Assembly (NCBI GenBank): GCA_014529385.2
Contig: CM043943.1
Span: 99,322,355-99,386,354, forward strand
DNA: 64,000 nucleotides
Source: Adiantum capillus-veneris
Lineage: Eukaryota > Streptophyta > Polypodiopsida > Polypodiales > Pteridaceae
Reading direction: 5' to 3'
The notes under the pieces: generated by a model
What the model was told of the DNA's origin: nothing
The model's input: the letters and a program-made list of their open reading frames with translations, nothing else
The model's database searches: none
Shown: one piece after another, positions 22,100 through 33,122 of the stretch
Layout: each line of letters opens with the position of its first letter
Numbering within the stretch: the first letter of the stretch is position 1
Position numbers and translations under genes: made by a program

Positions 22100-22280
22100 G
22101 ATGGCTCAGGCAGTTGAATGTAGCCTCAATGTAACCCCCCTTCCCCCCCTTATGTGTACGGTATGAGTATGAAATAATGAGGGGCTACCCCTATTGTATA
22201 CGCTTATGTACAAAATCCAAAAACCTCTCTATTGTACACTCACGTGGTACCGTACGGAAAAACACAGTGAATCCCCCAGG
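22100..22280. repeat. Right subterminal and terminal region of the 7.34-kb transposon
   Basis: Contains CCCCCCTTCCCCCCCTTATG, GTGTACGGTATGAGTATG, GGGGCTACCCC, CACGTGGTACCGTACGG and the terminal AGTGAATCCCCCAGG. The CACGTG and GTACGG words match those near the left end and, for CACGTG, those of the 247-bp MITE. Confidence 0.75.
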
Positions 22281-22288
22281 CTATTTCT

Positions 22289-22600
22289 ATGGCCCGTTGT
22301 CATGCTCTAGAGGTATTTTTAGGAAACTTCCTCATTGTTAGGTAGTCAATTATATATTGTCTCCATTTTTAAGAAATTGCTACTTAAAACAGTGTTGCAT
22401 GTTCTGTCAATGGTTTAGACCTATAGGTTGCACAGTTAGTAATGTATTCTTGAACATCAGTGCACATATTTGGCCAATAAACTCCTAATTGTTGCAAGCA
22501 TTGGTATGTTTTCTTTTGCAAGCAATGAAATGCAAAATCCTGAACATGTGCTTTCAAAATATAACAGTCGTACTCTTCTTGACTTATGCATAATCATAAA
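22289..22600 (-). pseudogene. Ty3 RNase H to integrase junction, upstream half of the split element
   Basis: On the minus strand I read NMCTDVQEYITNCATYRSKP, VAISxKWRQYIIDYLTNNE and TTGHRNS, the type of sequence that precedes the integrase zinc domain in Tat-like elements. It joins, across the 7.34-kb transposon, to sequence at 14931 and below in the same orientation. No RNase H catalytic motif is left in the window. Confidence 0.55.
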
Positions 22601-22601
22601 A

Positions 22602-22973
22602 TGTTGTCTAAGTCTAAATGATACAAATGTCTGCCAAGTAATTCGAAATACCTTGATTGTCAAACCGTTTGTCTTTTAACTTCCTGCCCCATTCTATTGA
22701 ACTCAACCCCATATGATAGTAAATTGACTATCTTGTGAGACGACCCATTTTTTTATCATATAATTGACGGACTCAACTAGAAATATTTGTTGTCTAAGTC
22801 TAAATGATACAAATGTCTGCCAAGTAATTCGAAATACCTTGATTGTCAAACCGTTTGTCTTTTAACTTCGTGCCCCATTCTATTGAACTCAACCCCATAT
22901 GATAGTAAATTGACTATCTTGTGAGACGACCCATTTTTTTATCATATAATTGACGGACTCAACTAGAAATATT
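22602..22973. repeat. 186-bp tandem duplication, almost identical copies
   Basis: The block starting TGTTGTCTAAGTCTAAATG at 22602 is repeated with period 186; I see a single difference (CTTCCTG versus CTTCGTG). Near identity means it is among the youngest events in the window. Confidence 0.92.
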
Positions 22974-24037
22974 TGTTGAGACTCGATCAAGTTTCCATAT
23001 TGTAATATATTAAATATGCGGATCAGTTGAACCCATGGAAGAAAGTAGGTGTTAATTTTGATAAGTTGGAACCTCCAAGGCTGAGGTATAAAAACCAATT
23101 TTTGTAACCCTACGGACAACTTTTTAATGAATCATCTTTTGAGCTCAATTAAGCCTATCATGTATGTGTATTTTGTGTGAGAGTGAGTGAGGTCTTCTTC
23201 TACTCTCTAGGTGCACTAGAGAAGCTACATTGTGAAGGCGACTACACCATCACGTTAGCAATGGCAAGAGATATGATTCGACGTCAAGCTTACACGATTC
23301 CAATCTCTTCGCGAAGAGCTCTCCCATGATCTTCAAAGTGAGTTTTCTCTCTAACCGTGTATCCATTTTGTAATTGTTGTATGTCATTGTGTTCACGGAG
23401 ATCAAACTACACATTATGCCTAAACACACTGAGAATCAGTGACCTATAATTTTTGGCATGTCTTCATACGTGTTTTTCGTACCAAGTGTTTGCATGTAGT
23501 AAGCTGGGTTAGAGACTTGCTTTAGAGTAGTAGGTAAGGTAGCGGTTGTGCATACATAGTGTGCTTTGAAAATGATGTCCCTTGGTAGTGATTGTCTCTA
23601 GAAGGTCGCGTAGGTGGTTGACACCCATCTATTTGTTTTCATGCGCCTATACAAGTCAAGCTCTATCCTTGGTTGACATCTTGTTTGTTGGCCTAGTTCT
23701 CACTTTGCTAGCAACTACGAGCAATGTATCTGCTGACAACAACATACAATTATTACATCTTGGATAGAGAACACTAGGGTGTCTCCAAACAAGAAAGATA
23801 TTTGATGAAGAAATTTGGGAAGGAAGTTTTATTAAGAGCATCATATTCATTTACTTGATGAATCTCAGGTAAACAAGTATCCTTATAATGAATACCTCTT
23901 AGGTAAAACATCTCATTCTTATGAATAGCTAGCCATTTCTTCTATGGAATTATATAAATGCTATTATATGTTATATCTTGGAAATTTATGTGTCACAATA
24001 CTCCACTATCTATATCCAGGCACTATAATCTATAAAT
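22974..24037. other. Spacer with a TATA-like site, no gene recognised
   Basis: GAGGTATAAAAACC at about 23083-23096 followed by transcript-like sequence resembles an LTR promoter, but no LTR ends, primer site or paired copy could be found. Short open frames around 23582-23767 show no motif. Confidence 0.35.
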
Positions 24038-24975
24038 GTGTGTAATAATAGCCCAATGAATGAATGTATGCAATTATGTGTGTCATGTAAAAGGAGTATG
24101 AGAGCAACATGTGTGCTATCTCTTACAAGTGTGTATGATATTAGCACAATATCCCTATCTATGCTAGTATGTTTTCTATGTAAAAGAACTGTATTATAGT
24201 ATGAGAGCACTATGTGTGCTGTATAGAAAAAAAGTGTGTAATAATAGTCCAATGTCCCTGTCTATATGAATATGTGTGCCATGTAATTTAAGGACTTTCA
24301 TTATAGTATGAGAGCATCATACTTGGTATATAGCAAGCGTGTGTGTAATAATAACACAATATCCTTGCCTATGCTAATATGTGTGCTATGTAAAAGAGTT
24401 ATATTACACTATGAGAGGACAATTTGTGCTATATAGCATCAATGTGTGTAATAATAGCCCAATTTCCATGTCTATACTAATATGTGAGACATGTAGAAAT
24501 TATAGTATGAGAGTATCATGTGTGCTACATAGCATAGGTGTGTGTAATAATGGCCCTATGTCCTTGTCTCTGCAATTATGTGTGCTATGTAAAAGAACTA
24601 TATTATAGTATGAAAGTACTATGTGTGCTATATAGCAAAGGCGTGTGTAATGATAGGCCAATGTCCTTGTCTATGCAATTATGTGTGCCATGTAAAAGGA
24701 CTTTTGTTATAGTACGAGAGCATAATGTTTGCTATATAGAAGGCGTATGTGTAATACTAGCACAATATCATGTCAATGTTATTATGTGCTCTATGTAAAA
24801 GAACTATATTACAGTATGAGAGGACTATGTGTGCTATATAGCATAAGTGTGTGTAATAATAGTGGAATGTTCCTGTCTATGCTATTGTGAGTGCCATATA
24901 GAAGGACTCTATTATAGTACAAGATCATCATATGTGCTATATAGTAGATGTTTGTGCAATAATAGCACAATAGGC
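24038..24975. repeat. ~103-bp tandem array with alternating A and B monomers
   Basis: Units beginning GTGTGTAATAATAG start at about 24038, 24129, 24234, 24341, 24444, 24540, 24643, 24746, 24849 and 24950. Odd units have CCATGTAAAAGGACTTT-type text and ATCAT; even units have CTATGTAAAAGAACTATATTA and ACTATGTGTGCTATATAGC. The strict A/B alternation gives a ~206-bp higher-order unit. Most units end in GTGCTATATAGC, a near-palindromic core also found on the far side of the gene at 25285-27033. Confidence 0.9.
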
Positions 24976-25284
24976 TTAGCAAAAAGTAGGACTCGGTAAA
25001 TTTTTTCAAATCTTATCAAACTTTTGTGAACATTGTAATTTTGGATTATCCTTGTCAAAAGCTTTCCAATGATATATAACATGGTTCGTATGTTCATATA
25101 GGACACATGAAATTGTTGCTATCAAAGTAGTGTCGAAGATACCACTTTTTGGACCATCAATACATGCTTTAGCCCAATTCTAATGCATATTCTTCTTTTT
25201 CATGCATACATAGTATCTCTTGAAGTTTAAAGATAGCCACCCACAGGTGAGAGTTGGGCAAAGGTCCTTTGAGAAGCTAAAGCC

Positions 25285-27033
25285 TTGGTTTGTGCAAAAG
25301 TTGAAAGTCCAAAATACTTGCTGATGTGTTTACCTATATGGCTGATGTATTTCAAAGATGAGTTTAATACTATGCACTCAAGTGCTTTTGGTTTTCATGG
25401 AAAGTCATGTACATATGAATGCAATGTTTGCAAATCAGATGGTGTTAATGCAAAATGTCTGCTATTGAACACTCATTTTCACGGACCAGAAAGTTGTGGG
25501 AATCATGCATATGTACAAAGGCTGAGGGGGATATATTTCATAGGCACACCTTCTTGATGGGCCAATGCAAACATTGTGGTGTGAAAAAGTTCCAACTTTG
25601 TCCACGAGAATGTGAGATGACAAAAGATAGTCTGCCGACTGCAAGTCTTTGAGGACATTGAAGTTCAAACAAAGCATGATACAAGTAAGAGAAAGGTGTT
25701 GTCACTCAACCAAGCTCCTTTAAGAGAGCTAATAGAGATGATAAAAGGACACGTCAAAATCTTCATCAAGCACAATTTCACTTACAGATGGAAAGCACAT
25801 CATCACAAAGAATGTTTGAAGGTATTTCCTTTGAAAACCATTATATCTGTGGTAGACTATGATGATAATTACTCGTACAAAGAGAAAAACAAAATACAAT
25901 CCATGCATTGGCATACTGATGAGTGCACCATATTGGTTCACATAACCTACATGCAAAGCAACAAAGATGATAGTATTATCAAGCATATGCATTTCTACAT
26001 CTCTCACGATACAAAACATGATATACTATATTCTTTTCTTCTTTGTGATCAATGGATTAAAGACTAGTGGGACTAAATTTCAAGAAGGACTGGGTGTGGT
26101 CACATGGTGAAATTTCACAATTCAAGGCTGCAAGGCCATTATTCTTTGGTGTTAGATATTACCAACTAATAGGTACATAGATGACATGCAATTTTTTTTG
26201 GGTTTTGGCCATGGCAAGAGGGAGCATGATGACACTGGCACTCTGATAGATCCCTTACACATGAGAAACTTAAGAGTCATGGAGTTATTCTTAGGCAAGC
26301 TATAGACATGGTTGCATTTTTTTTAAGAACAATGTCCAATGTTGCAGCTAGATCTTATGCACAATCCACTAAAGGAGGTCCTCCTATAAGCAAGATATTT
26401 TGGCTAGTGAAAGAAGGGGATGTAAATAGGTCCAATCGCCATGATCCTACTCAAGTAAGGACCAAGCGGCTTTTTTGTTTTTGTGATGCTTGCATGAAGG
26501 GCCATTGGGGGACTTGTTGTAACAAATCATATGTAGGGAAGTGGACACATAAGGAATTGAAACCACCCTCTAAGCTACCAGTAGAGACTGAGGTTCTAGA
26601 AGATGATGATGTGATGTTTGAGAGATCCTAAGATATGCTAAGTGAGTATCTCATTGAAGGGGATAACTTTGTTGAAGGTGATAACTTTGCAGTAGTAACC
26701 AATGTGGAAGCCGGCAATGCAGAAGGTGTAGAGTTCTTTTTGTTGAGATGTATAAAGAGAAAGTGGCTGAAGGAAAGCATGGTAATAGATAAGTGGGGGA
26801 AAACATGTGGAAAAAACACTTATGTTGTCACAGGGATTTATTATCAACAGAAAGAGGGGCACCCAAATCACTACACTCTTCTTGACAATAAGGGAGTTAC
26901 TAACCTATACTCTCACCTTGTTTGTCCAATCAAGTTTGACATACCTTTGGTAGATGCTACATCAAAGACATATTATTTTTCTGTAGAATTGCATGAAACA
27001 ATTTACAATGCAATGCCCTATGAGGCATCATGA
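25285..27033 (+). pseudogene. Transposase-like gene of uncertain family (decayed)
   Basis: Readable parts in order: CTYECNVCKS (zinc-type cysteines, 25285-25557); ELIEMIKGHVKIFIKHNFTY then TIISVVDYDDNYSYKEKNK (candidate catalytic Asp near 25855) and FYISHDTKHD (25696-26067); SHGEISQFKAARPLFFG from 26097, resembling the S-D-G-x-x-S-Q-F-K motif of a transposase-like family widespread in eukaryotes; then CFCDACMKGHWGTCC (26308-26631) and an end domain (26635-27033). Stops and shifts at 25557-25695, 26068-26307 and 26631 inactivate it. The expected second Asp reads His. It is flanked by repeat arrays that share a core motif, as subterminal repeats would be. The family name is not assigned. Confidence 0.6.
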
Positions 27034-27079
27034 TACCTATATAATAGGCTATATATGATTCATATAGCCTGCACCATAT

Positions 27080-27720
27080 AATGTATACTTAGACAACCAA
27101 TGTGTTCTTGAGTTGAGCTACTTTATGTCACTTTCTTTTATTGCTTCTATCTCATTTTCTTTGACCTTGTGATATATATGCATAGCATAGCATAATTCTG
27201 TTTGAATGAGTGACATATCTATATTGCACTATGTACATTTTCAATGCATAGCATCTCTCCTATATGTTATCTGATATGTACTATATAGTACATGTGTGGC
27301 AGCTCTACAATACACTTTGTTTATAATGTGTTGCGTGTGTTCTTTGTGTTATGTGCTACATTGTACAAGTGTGCTATGTGCTATATAGTATCTGTGTTGC
27401 AGCTCTTTTGTATAATGTCTATCGAGTTTTCTTTATGCTATGTGCTATATAGCACATAGCTGAAGGTGTATTTGAAGTCTTGAGATCACATCTCTATCTC
27501 TCTCTCTACACAATTATGTGCTACACACAAGTACATTGTAGAAGTGTGCTATGTGCTATATATCACATATCATATAGCACATAGCATTTCCATATCTGTA
27601 ATAGACTATGTATAGAGAGTTAATGTGTAGCATGTGTACAATACACCATGTACAATGTACAATATGCAGCATATGTGCTATGTAATATGTGACATATGGC
27701 TTAATAAGTAGAAATCAACA
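27080..27720. repeat. Palindrome-rich region with GTGCTATATAGCAC cores
   Basis: 27437-27460 is a perfect 24-bp palindrome with arm GCTATGTGCTAT. 27548-27585 has 14-bp arms GCTATGTGCTATAT around 10 bp. Further half-sites occur near 27281, 27378 and 27670. The text is AT-rich and non-coding. Confidence 0.8.
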
Positions 27721-28715
27721 GATGTCTTTTGTACATACTAAATAAATTACAAAGTTCTACTATAATATACTAAAAAAAGAATTTAAGCCGACGACTATGT
27801 TACAAATTTCTTATGATAAGAGACCACAATAACATCTCATTATTACATAATTTTAGAAAACTCTTCGGGTGTTTTGGGTAAATTAGTAGACAACAAAGGT
27901 TATACCAAAATTTAGACAACAGATTTTTATATTGTATTTGCTGGTAAATTCCCCAATCACAATCAACCTTTGCTTCTTGTTCATTTTTGCTGAATTCAAT
28001 AGTGACATATGACATGAGAAGACACTATGTCAGAAAGATTTTCAAGTTGGTTCATATTTGCATAGCGCTAGGACTACGTGAATTTTCCCACCTGAGTAAC
28101 CAAGGGAGCAATGTGGTAGCTGGGTAATTTGGGGATTGACTAACATCTATTAGATGAAAGGAAGGAGGAGAGAGCCACGTGCCCTGTGGGTTGAGCAGAC
28201 ACTTATAAAGTGTGTCATCCACTAGCAATGTAGTGTCACTATTGAACTCAGTAGAGACCCTCCAAAAGTCTCCGAAAGCTTCAAAAATACCTCCTAAAAT
28301 CTATTATCACTAGTTGAAGGGACCCCAAGAGCTTAATCTAGCCTAAATGGCATTGTTTGTTACCTTTTTGGATTGATGATATCTAGGAAAATTTGTTTGT
28401 TCATCTTGGGAAATAGAAAGTTCTCATTGAAGCCTGTAGATTATCTGTGGTCGTGCTACTCCAAAGCACTAATTGTGCTCTTTGGCAGAGGACATGCAAA
28501 AAGGCCAATGCATTGGTCCTGACAATATATTCATACTGCATCTTTCTTGGAGCCTGTTTAGTGGTGATTACCTGATAATTCAATCTTGCTACTTCAGGCA
28601 CACATTTTCTTGCTCTCCCTCTGTAGTAGGATACTTTGTACCTCTCTTGAGTAGGCCACGGGTACTTAAAGGACAATTTCTATTTGCAAGGCTAGCAACA
28701 TTGCTTGGATAGTCG
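27721..28715. other. No gene recognised
   Basis: AT-rich spacer with a few short frames on both strands (such as 27800-28015 and 28401-28676) lacking any motif. Confidence 0.45.
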
Positions 28716-29660
28716 GTGTTAGTGTGGACAGTGAAATCACTTCTAACCACTCTCTCACCTATTCCAGCTTTGGTATTTATAAGGACCTATACCTCTTGTA
28801 TTGCCAACATTGGCATCTACAACCACATGCTCAGTTGCATCAACAATGGGATCGATTGCATCAATAATGGCATCTATGGCAACATCATTTACATTACAAC
28901 ATCTGTGCTAACATCAACTTCCATAACATTTGCAATGCCATCCATCTCTGCATCAAGTTTATTAGGATCAACATCTACGTGCAAACCATCATGGGTAGTC
29001 TATACATCAAATACAAGTCCAACAAAATCGCTTTGACAGGCTACCTCGTCTTGGAACATGACATCAACTATTATTATTGCATCACATATTCTAGCTCCTC
29101 TATTAGTGACTGCCTCCTCACCCATGTATTTCGTATCCCCAACAATGGAATCTATGTCCAAAACCTCATTGGCATCAGCTGCATCAATAATCGTGTCTAT
29201 GCCAACATCATTTACATTACAATCAACAATAGCATTTGTGCTAGCATCAGCTTCCATGGAATTCACAACGCCATCTATCTCTGCATCAACTACCATAGGA
29301 TCACCAGTGGAACCTGTTCTAGAACCAAATGTAGTACGGGTAGATCTCAAGTTTATTAGGCTCAGTATCTGTGTGCACACCATCATGGACAACGTGCACA
29401 CCAACTGCAAGGCCAACAAAATCTCTTTGATAGGCTGCCTTATATTGGACCACAACATCAATTATTAGTACTACCTCACCTATTCCAGCTCCTCTATCAG
29501 AGAGAGTCTCCTCACCCATGTCTGTTGTATCCACAATAGTGGAATATGTACTCACAACCTCAATGGCATCAATTGCATCAATAATGGCATCTGTGTCGGC
29601 ATCAATTATGTTACCATCAACAATAGCATTGGTGCTAACATCCACTCCATGTTGGTTTGG
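28716..29660. repeat. ~394-bp tandem repeat, about 2.4 units, open on both strands
   Basis: The block around GTGCAAACCATCATGG at 28979 recurs at 29373 (GTGCACACCATCATGG), and ATTCCAGCTCCTCTATCAG-type text recurs at about 29088 and 29487. Smaller ATCAATAATGGCATC words recur within units. The minus frames (29461-29000, 29645-29319) read acidic, Ala/Ile/Val/Asp-rich repeats such as STNAIVD, MGEE and RGAGI, while the plus strand is also open, so coding is doubtful. Confidence 0.65.
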
Positions 29661-30330
29661 GATTTTGTTCTCTGAGTTGCACTTGGGGATCCATTTATAC
29701 TTGGATCTTTCTTGTTGACAGTTGGTATGTTGTTTGGGCAGCCACTTCCAAGTATAAGTTTTTCGTGGGTTGTGAGATGTTGCTGGTTGTTGGGTCTTGG
29801 AGACGTAAGGAATATGAAAATCTTATGGCTTGGGTAACCATATTTGCATCGATTTGTCCGCTTTATTTGCTTTATAAGGGGTGTTTGAGCAAATTTAGCC
29901 TGCACTTCAGACGGTTATTTGATTTAAATGGGTTGTACATCCCAAATATGATCAGTTTGTGCCAAGGGAGTGACATAAGAGGTTCCATTAAGGTTGAACT
30001 ATAAGGTTTTCTCTTGCCAATATGGAGCTGCTTTAAATGTTAGTATGCATGAGACACCCAAGATGATTGCCTCATCAAGATCAGTATCCACCATGACATG
30101 GAGCTGGTGTGGGTAGTGATGGCCATTTATGTTGATGGACAAATTGGCATGACCTAAACTGACCATTGTCCCTCTATTTGCTAATGTCAGTGTGATCTAC
30201 ATTTGCATGAATATCACATCTGACAGCTTTAGGTAGGCCAAATACTTCATGGCATTAACTCATGCTCTCGTATCAACAAGTGATCTCTCTTTTGATCCAT
30301 CTGCCAGCTGTATACTAATGGGTACAAGTT
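29661..30330. other. Spacer next to the chromovirus, no gene recognised
   Basis: A 115-residue plus-strand open frame (29657-30004) shows no motif. The chromovirus 3' LTR should lie here or further left, but no sequence matching the LTR at 36200-36351 was seen, so the 3' end is probably deleted. Confidence 0.4.
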
Positions 30331-30720
30331 TTAGTGGCCTATCCCCTCTTGAAAGATCCTATCTATGTGGCAAAGATATTCAAGGACCAGATAGGAAGCC
30401 TCAGGTCGGTCTTTCCACTTGATTAAGGCTTGTTGATATACGTGATGACGTGTATGCAACTCATGATAATCGAGAACACGTTCAGGTTCATGCGGTAAGG
30501 TAGGAGGTTCAATGAGATCAACTAAAACCTCTTGGTCAATGACATTGTCATCCCCATGTAACCGCTTACGTAAACGGCTTACATGAAACACCGGATTAAT
30601 GCAAGAATGTGAAGGTAGTAACAATTTGTAGGCACGATCACCTACTTGCTTGAGTATTTTGAAAGGCCCACAATATTGGGGAGATAATTTAGGTGTTGGC
30701 CATCAGCATGAAAGGACTAA
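30331..30720 (-). pseudogene. Integrase C-terminus and chromodomain
   Basis: LPSHSCINPVFHVSRLRKR is the end of the GPF/Y module; PERVLDYHELHTRHHVYQQ followed by ALIKWKDRPEASYLVLE is a chromodomain (about residues 48-92 of the open frame). Chromodomains of this group direct integration to modified histones. The usual WE of the ATWE segment reads YLVLE. Confidence 0.85.
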
Positions 30721-30779
30721 AGCTTGTTGTGACATTCTTAGCACTATTTTAGGCAAACTCGAGAATAGGTAAGTATTCT

Positions 30780-31463
30780 TCCCATTCTGACTATTTTTTG
30801 ATGACGTATGCTCTTAACATATCCTCTAGCACCTGGTTAACTCATTCCATCTGACCATCTGTTTCTGGATGATTAGATTTACTGAGGTTCAATTGTGTAC
30901 CCAATCGTTTAAGCGCAGCTCTCCAAAAGTGGTTGTTAAGCTTGGGATCACGGTCACTACAATGTTACATGGCAAACCATACAATTTGTATAGATTGTCC
31001 ACAAATAATTTGGCGAGTTCTGGTGTCTTAATTGTTGATTTGGTCGGAATAAGCTTACATAGTTTAATCAACCTGTCTACGACCACCCATACCGAGTCAT
31101 GACCTCGTACAGTAGTTGGTAAACCTAAAATAAAATCCATAGAGACGCTTTCCCATTTTCCATTGGGGATCTCCAAAGGATGTAAGAGTCCTCCTTCTTT
31201 CAGGCGCTCCGCTTTGTTAACTTGACATTTTTGGAAATGCAAGACATAAGCTTGAACAAAGCCATGTATACCTCGCCAGTAAAACTATTGTCGTATGAGA
31301 GCATAAGCTTTTCTAATCCCCGGGTGCCCTGCACTTGGACTATCATGACATTCATAAAGAATTTGGCGCTAAATGTCTGTGTCCGTCGGTACACAAACTC
31401 TCCCATTATACAGTAGGTACCCATTGTCGATGGTGAAATGCTTCCATCGCTGTTGTTCATCAC
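30780..31463 (-). pseudogene. Chromovirus integrase core, frameshifted
   Basis: 31242-30889 reads WESVSMDFILGLPTTVRGHD and VWVVVDRLIKLCKLIPTKS (first catalytic Asp) and KLFVDNLYKLYGLP. Near 30970 the frame shifts; the next frame gives SDRDPKLNNHFWRAAL (second Asp) and SNHPETDGQME, the region of the catalytic Glu. 31463-31242 covers the zinc-binding lead. All three catalytic positions are present but not in one frame. Confidence 0.85.
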
Positions 31464-32084
31464 TTGATAAAGGAGAACTAGGGGTGGAGGTTAAGTGTAC
31501 ACTAACGTCATTGCAGTGAGAAGGATCCCTCTTTTGAACATGGCTCAACACTTTGAAATATGCTTCATCATGCTCATATTTGTCTTTGAGAGAATCTAAA
31601 AATTCACTACAACGTTCCGTGAACAAGAGCAAATTGATCTCTGGCATTTGACTTAGAGCGTCCGCCACTACATTGTACCAGCCTTTGCGATACCTTAGCT
31701 TGGCGTCATATTCCTGAAGAATCTCGGCCCACCTGGCTTTTTGACCCTTCAAATCCGTTTGTTGTGTAAACCATTTGATGCTTTCATGGTCAAACATAAT
31801 CTCAAACTGAGCACCATAGAGATAATACCGCCATGTTTTTCAGGTAGACACTATTGCATAGAGTTTGCGTTCGTAAGCAAAAAAGTTATGTGAGCTGCAT
31901 CAAGCTTCTTGCTTTCAAATGCAATCGGCCATACGTCTTGTAAGAGGACTGCTCCAATAGCACGGTCACTGGCATCCGTTTCCAAAATGAATGGTTTCAA
32001 AGGATCTGCAAAATAGCCAGTATAGGACCTGTAGCTAATGCATCCTTGAGGGTATCGAAACTGTGTTGTTGAGCGGATCCCCAC
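31369..32084 (-). pseudogene. Chromovirus RNase H, split by a frameshift
   Basis: 32084-31851 contains KPFILETDASDRAIGAVLLQ (catalytic D-A-S); after a shift, 31797-31369 reads FDHESIKWFTQQTDLKGQKA, RWAEILQEYDAKLRYRKG and VADALSQ, the closing Asp of RNase H. The enzyme would remove the RNA template. The break lies at about 31800-31850. Confidence 0.87.
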
Positions 32085-32207
32085 TGAAAAGCTTTACCTT
32101 TGCCTTTTAGTCGATCCGTCATGGGAACATCAATTTGAGCATAGTTTTTAACGAACCTTCAGTAAAAACATACAAATCCCAAAAAAATCTGTAATTCTTC
32201 CAGATTT

Positions 32208-33122
32208 TTAGGAGAAGGCCATTTTTGGATGATATCCACTTTGGATTGATCCACAGGTAGCCCGTTCACTGAAATAACATGTCCTAACTAGTGAATTTCG
32301 TCTTTTTAGAAAATCACATTTAGATTCCTTGGCATATAATTTGTTTGTGCGTAACAACTCAAACACCTGCCTGAGATGTTGTAAGTGTTCTTCTTCAAAA
32401 TCACTATAGACTAGGATGTCAACAAGGAAAACAATGACAAATTTGCCCAAATATGGCTTCAAGACACTATCCATAAGTGTCATGAATGTTGTGGGTGCAT
32501 TGGTTATCCCAAAGGGCATCACCAAGAACTCATAGTGTCCAAACCGTCTTTGGAGTGCAGTTTTGCGTATATCGGCAAGTCAAATACGGACTTGGTGATA
32601 TCCTCACCGCAAGTCTATTTTCGTAAAAATGCGAGCATGAGTGAGCTTGTCAAACAACTCATCTACTCTGGGCAACAGGTATTTGTTCTTGATTGTAACC
32701 GCATTTAAGCCACGGTAGTCTACGCACAGGCGCATACTGCCGTCTTTTTTCTTCACTAATAGGATAGGCGAAGCCCATGGTGAAGAACTGGGTTGTATAA
32801 ACCCTCTGCTAAGGTAGTCAGCAAGCTGACGTTCCACCTCAACAACTTCTGAATAACTCATACGGTAAGGTGGTTTACTAACAGGTTTACAGCCTGCAGC
32901 CACGCCAATGCTATGTTGCACGGATTGTGTCAGCGGTAATCTTGATGGCAAATCATTAGGAAATACATCTTGAAATTCCTTTAATAATTTTTGTAATTGA
33001 CTAGCAACGTTTGCTTGTTTAAAATTAGCAATTGGTGGAACAGGGTAGAGAGAAGCATGCAGCCTTGAGGAATGTTTAGCAGACTCAATATTAGAAAGAA
33101 AATGAGACAGTGAGTAACACAA
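32208..33122 (-). pseudogene. Chromovirus reverse transcriptase, catalytic Asp lost
   Basis: 33122-32604 is an intact N-terminal half: [46 protein letters not shown] and FTKIDLR with the first catalytic Asp. After a shift, 32525-32208 reads LVMPFGITNAPTTFMTLMDS and FVIVFLVDILVYS. The catalytic pair, normally L-D-D, here is L-V-D, so the enzyme would be dead even if the frame were whole. Confidence 0.9.

Larger units (their letters stand above)
14940..22280. mobile_element. 7,341-bp DNA transposon with cargo, 8-bp target duplication
   Basis: The left end CCCGGGGGATTCACT (14940-14954) and the right end, reverse-complemented CCTGGGGGATTCACT (22266-22280), match at 14 of 15 positions. Perfect direct repeats CTATTTCT flank it at 14932-14939 and 22281-22288. 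The Ty3 polyprotein is interrupted exactly here and resumes on the other side. Both subterminal regions are rich in GTACGGTA and TACGG words. No transposase is visible inside, so it is non-autonomous. Contents: a 355-bp satellite, a PPR gene fragment, microsatellites and an LTR-like block with a primer binding site. The 8-bp duplication suggests hAT; the family is not named by the ends alone. Confidence 0.9.
24038..27720 (+). mobile_element. Probable DNA transposon: transposase-like gene between related repeat regions
   Basis: The A/B array on the left and the 27080-27720 region on the right both contain many GTGCTATATAG cores, and the transposase-like gene lies between. This is the layout of an autonomous transposon with subterminal repeats. 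Terminal inverted repeats and target duplications were not identified, so exact ends are open. Confidence 0.45.

Noticed and set aside
26635-26871. Minus-strand frame opposite the transposase-like gene
   Set aside because: Shadow of the plus-strand coding sequence; no motif of its own.
29657-30004. 115-residue plus frame as a real gene
   Set aside because: No motif, no splice or promoter support, and located between repeat units and a retroelement.
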